DNA from: Peribacillus sp. FSL E2-0218
GTDB lineage: Bacteria; Bacillota; Bacilli; Bacillales; DSM-1321
Direction of reading: 5' to 3'
NCBI RefSeq assembly: GCF_037992945.1
Contig: NZ_CP150304.1
Coordinates: 3,537,501 to 3,601,500 of the forward strand
Length of the DNA: 64,000 nt
Shown one piece after another: positions 60,481 through 64,000 of this stretch. The translations under genes and the position numbers were made by a program. How positions within the stretch are numbered: position 1 is the stretch's first letter; each line of letters opens with the position of its first letter. Below the pieces are notes generated by a model. It was not told the DNA's origin. It made no database searches and saw only the letters and a program-made list of their open reading frames with translations.

Positions 60481-60542
60481 GGTCCAACTCCCAAAATGGT
60501 AACTGGCCAACCGGCTAGGCAGATAGCCGGCCTGACCACCCT

Positions 60543-62894
60543 TTATTTAAATTCCACCACCGTAATGCCCGTTCCGCCTTCTCCAGCTTCGCCGAACCGG
60601 ATCCTTTTGACAGCGCGGTGATTTTTCAAGTATTCCTGGACTCCGGACCGGAGAGCCCCCGTCCCTTTACCATGAATGATCGAGACACTAGAATATCCGG
60701 CCAATAGCGCATCATCCACATACTTTTCAACTCTCGAGATGGCATTTTCAAAGCGTTCCCCACGTAAATCGAGTTCCACGCTAACGTGGTAATCCCGCCC
60801 TTTTATCGTGGTGAGGGGCTTGGTTTCCTTCACTTTTGTAGCCTTGATGAATTCCAGGTCGGACTCCTTCACCTTCATTTTCATGATGCCGATCTGAACT
60901 TGCCACTCATTACCGGAAACCTTTTCGATCAGATGACCCTTTTGGCCGAAGCTTACAACCTTTACTTCATCTCCCGGTTTCAGGCTTTTCTCCAAAGGCC
61001 TTGCCACTTTCGAAATTTTCTTCAGTTTTGGCGTTGCTTCTTCAAGTCGTTTTTTCGCATCGATCAGTTCATGCTCTTTCACATCGGCATTTTTTTCAAG
61101 CCGCAATTTACGTAAATCCGCGATGATCGCTTCGGCTTCTTTTTTTGCCTGTTCAACGATTGCGGCCGCCTCTTTTGCTGCCTTTTCAGCAAGCGCATCG
61201 CGTTCTTCTTCATATTCACCCATTTGCTTTTGCAAATCTTTATGAAGGATTTCCGCCTGTTCCAGGTGGTTCTTGGCTTCCAGCTCCTCCTCTTCCGCCT
61301 TCTTGCGGCTATCTTCAAGGGAAGCTATCATATTTTCAACTTTATTCGTATCCTCGCCGATATGACTGCGGGCATTGCTTATCACGCTTTCATCCAAGCC
61401 TAGACGCTTGGAAATTTCAAAAGCATTACTTCGTCCCGGTACACCGATCAAGAGTTTATAAGTGGGGCTTAACGTTTCCACATCGAATTCAACGCTTGCA
61501 TTGATGACGCCTTCCCGATCATATCCGTATGCTTTTAATTCCGGATAATGTGTCGTTGCCATCACACGTGCTCCGCGCTTATATACCTCATCCAAAATCG
61601 ATATCGCTAAAGCGGCTCCCTCCTGAGGGTCGGTTCCCGCACCAAGCTCATCGAATAAGACAAGGCTGTCGTAATCGACTTTTTTTAGGATGTCAACGAT
61701 ATTGACCATATGGGACGAGAACGTACTCAGGCTTTGTTCAATCGACTGTTCATCGCCAATATCGGCATAAACGGAGGAAAACACAGCCGTTTCAGAGCCA
61801 TCGAGCGCAGGGATTTGCAGTCCGGATTGGGCCATTAACGTACAAAGGCCAATCGTTTTCAAGGTTACCGTTTTTCCCCCTGTATTCGGGCCGGTAATGA
61901 CGATCGTCGTGAAATCATCACCAAGGAAAATGTCATTGGCGACGACGGCATCACTTGGAATGAGCGGATGCTTCGCCTTGAATAATTTCACGCGTCCTTC
62001 ATTATTAAGATTCGGCTTCGACCCCTTTATCGCTTTGGCATATTTCGCCTTGGCAACCAGGAAGTCGATATGTGCCAGCACCTTGACATTATGAAGCAAT
62101 TCAGGCGTGTACCCACCGACTTTCTCCGATAATTCCACCAATATCCGTTCAATTTCCTGCATTTCATTCACTCTTGTTTCCTGAAGGACATTATTCAATT
62201 GCACAATTGCTTGCGGCTCAATGAACAAGGTCTGCCCAGATGATGATTGATCATGGATGATCCCGCCATACACACTGCGGTATTCCTGTTTAACCGGGAT
62301 AACAAAACGGTCATTCCGGATCGTGATGATGGCATCCGATAACATTTTTGTCGCGTTCGAGGAACGAATCATGCTTTCCAGCTTCTCACGGACACGACTT
62401 TCGTTCGTGCGGATCTGGTTTCTTAAGGCGCGGAGCTTATCGCTCGCAGAATCCATCACTTCGCCATGTTCACTGATTGCAAACGTAATTTCCTGCTGCA
62501 GATCAATCAACGGGTGAATCGAATCGATATATTCGGCTAAAAGCGGGACATCTATTTCCTGCTCGGCCAATTCTTCGAAGAAACGAGTCAGGATCCTGCC
62601 GGCACGAATCGTACTGGCGAGCTCCATCAGTTCCATCGGTGAAAGCATACCGCCAATCTGGGCCCTTTTGGCATGTGGCCGGATATCAAAAATCCCGCCC
62701 AATGGCAAGTTGCCTTTCAACCGGACGATTTTGGCAGACTCATCCGTTTCGTCCTGCCACCTCGTCACCTCTTCAAAGTCGGTTGAAGGCATCAGTTGCT
62801 CAGCCTTCTCTTTTCCTATTGAAGAAGAAGCATGAGAGATTAATTGTTCTTTGATTTTATGAAATTCCAATGTCTTTAAAGCTTTATTATGCAT
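60543..62894 (-). CDS. mutSB: MutS2 (Smr-domain MutS paralogue)
   Basis: 783-aa protein with MutS core and ABC-type ATPase: Walker [14 protein letters not shown] near 334-346, Walker [14 protein letters not shown] and a long coiled coil (about 515-620). The C-terminal Smr endonuclease domain (about 705-783) contains [11 protein letters not shown] and HGKGTGALR. Family members act against recombination or split collided ribosomes. ATG 62894 follows AAGGAGGAG at a rather long distance. Confidence 0.96.
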   Translation of the reverse strand: MHNKALKTLEFHKIKEQLISHASSSIGKEKAEQLMPSTDFEEVTRWQDETDESAKIVRLKGNLPLGGIFDIRPHAKRAQIGGMLSPMELMELASTIRAGRILTRFFEELAEQEIDVPLLAEYIDSIHPLIDLQQEITFAISEHGEVMDSASDKLRALRNQIRTNESRVREKLESMIRSSNATKMLSDAIITIRNDRFVIPVKQEYRSVYGGIIHDQSSSGQTLFIEPQAIVQLNNVLQETRVNEMQEIERILVELSEKVGGYTPELLHNVKVLAHIDFLVAKAKYAKAIKGSKPNLNNEGRVKLFKAKHPLIPSDAVVANDIFLGDDFTTIVITGPNTGGKTVTLKTIGLCTLMAQSGLQIPALDGSETAVFSSVYADIGDEQSIEQSLSTFSSHMVNIVDILKKVDYDSLVLFDELGAGTDPQEGAALAISILDEVYKRGARVMATTHYPELKAYGYDREGVINASVEFDVETLSPTYKLLIGVPGRSNAFEISKRLGLDESVISNARSHIGEDTNKVENMIASLEDSRKKAEEEELEAKNHLEQAEILHKDLQKQMGEYEEERDALAEKAAKEAAAIVEQAKKEAEAIIADLRKLRLEKNADVKEHELIDAKKRLEEATPKLKKISKVARPLEKSLKPGDEVKVVSFGQKGHLIEKVSGNEWQVQIGIMKMKVKESDLEFIKATKVKETKPLTTIKGRDYHVSVELDLRGERFENAISRVEKYVDDALLAGYSSVSIIHGKGTGALRSGVQEYLKNHRAVKRIRFGEAGEGGTGITVVEFK

Positions 62895-62930
62895 GGAGTT
62901 AAAGCTCCTCCTTATTTATGGGCAAAATAG

Positions 62931-64000
62931 TTAATCATTTCTCTTCAAAAACGCTAATAATCCATCCGGATCCTTTGCATTCAGGACCGTAGATTCTTTG
63001 ACCCAGCCTTTTTTGGCCGATGAAACTCCTACTGGCATATGCTCCAGCATATCGATGCTGTGTGCATCGGTATTGATTACAATCGTAACGCCCGCTTCCT
63101 GTGCCTTGCGCAGGTGGGGAGGCGCCAAATCCAGGCGGTTCGGATTCGCATTCAGCTCCAAGGCAGTATTCGTATCACGTGCCAGCTCGATCAGCATATC
63201 CATATCGACATCATATCCGGTCCGTTTCCCGATGATCCTTCCCGTTGGATGGGCGATGATATCGACATGTGGATTGTTAAGGGCCGTTTTCAAGCGCTCC
63301 ATGATCGTTTCTCGCGGCTGTGAAAAACTGGAATGGATCGATGCGATTACCAAATCCAGCTCCGCAAGCAGGTCATCGTCATAATCAAGCGTCCCATCAG
63401 GGAGAATATCCATTTCAATCCCTGAAAGCACGGTAAAATCATCGTATTTTTCATTTAACTCTTGAATGATCTTTTTTTGTTCGCGGACCCGTTCTACGGT
63501 CAGTCCGTTCGCCACTTTCAAATATTGCGAATGATCGGTTATGGCCATATATCGATAGCCTTTTGCACGGCACGCTTCAATCATTTCTTCTATCGTATAA
63601 GCCCCATCACTCCAAGTGGTATGCATATGGAGATCACCTTGTATGGCCTCTAAGGAAATGAGCGGTTCACTTGCATCATATTGCTCCACTTCGGTTCCGT
63701 CTTCACGCAATTCCGGTGGGATGTATGGCAAATCAAAGTGATGATAAAATTGTTCTTCTGTTTCGAACGTCAAGATCTCTCCAGTTTCCGCCACTTCCAC
63801 ACCATATTCGCTGATTTTTTCGCCTCGTTCTTTAGCAAGCTGGCGCATCCTCACATTATGATCCTTCGAACCTGTAAAATGATGCAGCGTCGTGATGAAT
63901 TCCTTATCCTTCACGATCCTGAAATCGACAGAAATATCATATTCATAATCAAGCACGACCGATACTTTTGTATCACCTGCCGCTATCACATGCTTGATCC
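62931..64000 (-). CDS. polX: DNA polymerase/3'-5' exonuclease PolX (5' end beyond window)
   Basis: C-terminal 356 codons of PolX (B. subtilis YshC, about 570 aa). They cover the end of the polymerase-X part (palm/thumb; AAGDTKVSVVLDYEYDISVDFRIV in two parts) and the PHP phosphoesterase domain beginning GDLHMHTTWSDGA, with metal ligands in DHS, IEMDI, IASIHSS, AHPTGR and NTDAHS. The reading frame continues past the right edge. It is involved in base excision repair and gap filling. It lies 36 bp upstream of mutSB. Confidence 0.96.
   Translation of the reverse strand, partial: IKHVIAAGDTKVSVVLDYEYDISVDFRIVKDKEFITTLHHFTGSKDHNVRMRQLAKERGEKISEYGVEVAETGEILTFETEEQFYHHFDLPYIPPELREDGTEVEQYDASEPLISLEAIQGDLHMHTTWSDGAYTIEEMIEACRAKGYRYMAITDHSQYLKVANGLTVERVREQKKIIQELNEKYDDFTVLSGIEMDILPDGTLDYDDDLLAELDLVIASIHSSFSQPRETIMERLKTALNNPHVDIIAHPTGRIIGKRTGYDVDMDMLIELARDTNTALELNANPNRLDLAPPHLRKAQEAGVTIVINTDAHSIDMLEHMPVGVSSAKKGWVKESTVLNAKDPDGLLAFLKRND

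Overview
The window is chromosomal DNA from a low-to-mid GC Gram-positive endospore former of the Bacillaceae. From valS to polX the conserved genes follow the Bacillus subtilis order almost gene for gene: valS, ysxE, spoVID, hemL-B-D-C-X-A, ysxD, ysxC, lonA, lonB, clpX, tig, ysoA, leuDCBA, ilvC-H-B, ysnB, ysnA, gerM, racE, ysmB, gerE, ysmA, sdhBAC, yslB, lysC, uvrC, trxA, etfAB, fadB, fadR, lcfA, yshE, mutSB, polX. Nearly all lie on the minus strand, so operons read from high to low coordinates. A Peribacillus-like species is a reasonable guess, but I cannot prove it from sequence alone.

Layout. 1-5.8 kb: valS (3' end outside the window) behind a T-box, then the spore genes ysxE and spoVID with a good SigE-type promoter. 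5.9-6.2 kb: a 21-bp tandem repeat array. 6.3-12.6 kb: the heme operon hemAXCDBL. 12.8-21.9 kb: ysxD and a protein quality-control block (ysxC-lonA, lonB, clpX, tig). 21.9-31.7 kb: ysoA, then the branched-chain amino acid operon ilvB-H-C-leuA-B-C-D. Its leader carries a CcpA cre-like site, a CodY-like box, a promoter and a CUC-specifier T-box; a terminator-like hairpin sits between leuB and leuC.

31.8-40.7 kb is the accessory part. It holds an M15 peptidase, a GNAT, a DUF202 pair, a GIY-YIG protein next to an HTH-DUF2087 regulator, a 66-aa orphan, and a plus-strand cassette of a secreted protein, two six-TM membrane proteins, an ABC ATPase and a lipoprotein (36.4-39.6 kb). Two identical tRNA-Arg(UCU) genes follow, separated by about 735 bp without genes. 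The cassette is the best candidate for an undescribed system: it looks like an export/immunity module for the secreted protein.

40.8-46 kb: ysnB and ysnA, then a decayed rph (RNase PH) remnant exactly where B. subtilis has an intact rph, then gerM, racE, ysmB, gerE and ysmA. 46-64 kb: central metabolism and repair: sdhCAB, yslB, lysC behind a lysine riboswitch and with an internal start for a beta subunit, uvrC, trxA, the fatty-acid oxidation genes (etfA, etfB, fadB, fadR, lcfA) with FadR-type operators, yshE, mutSB and polX (5' end outside the window). Copies of a GC-rich dispersed repeat of about 130 bp lie at 18.3, 34.1 and 59.7 kb, with a partial copy at 35.6 kb.
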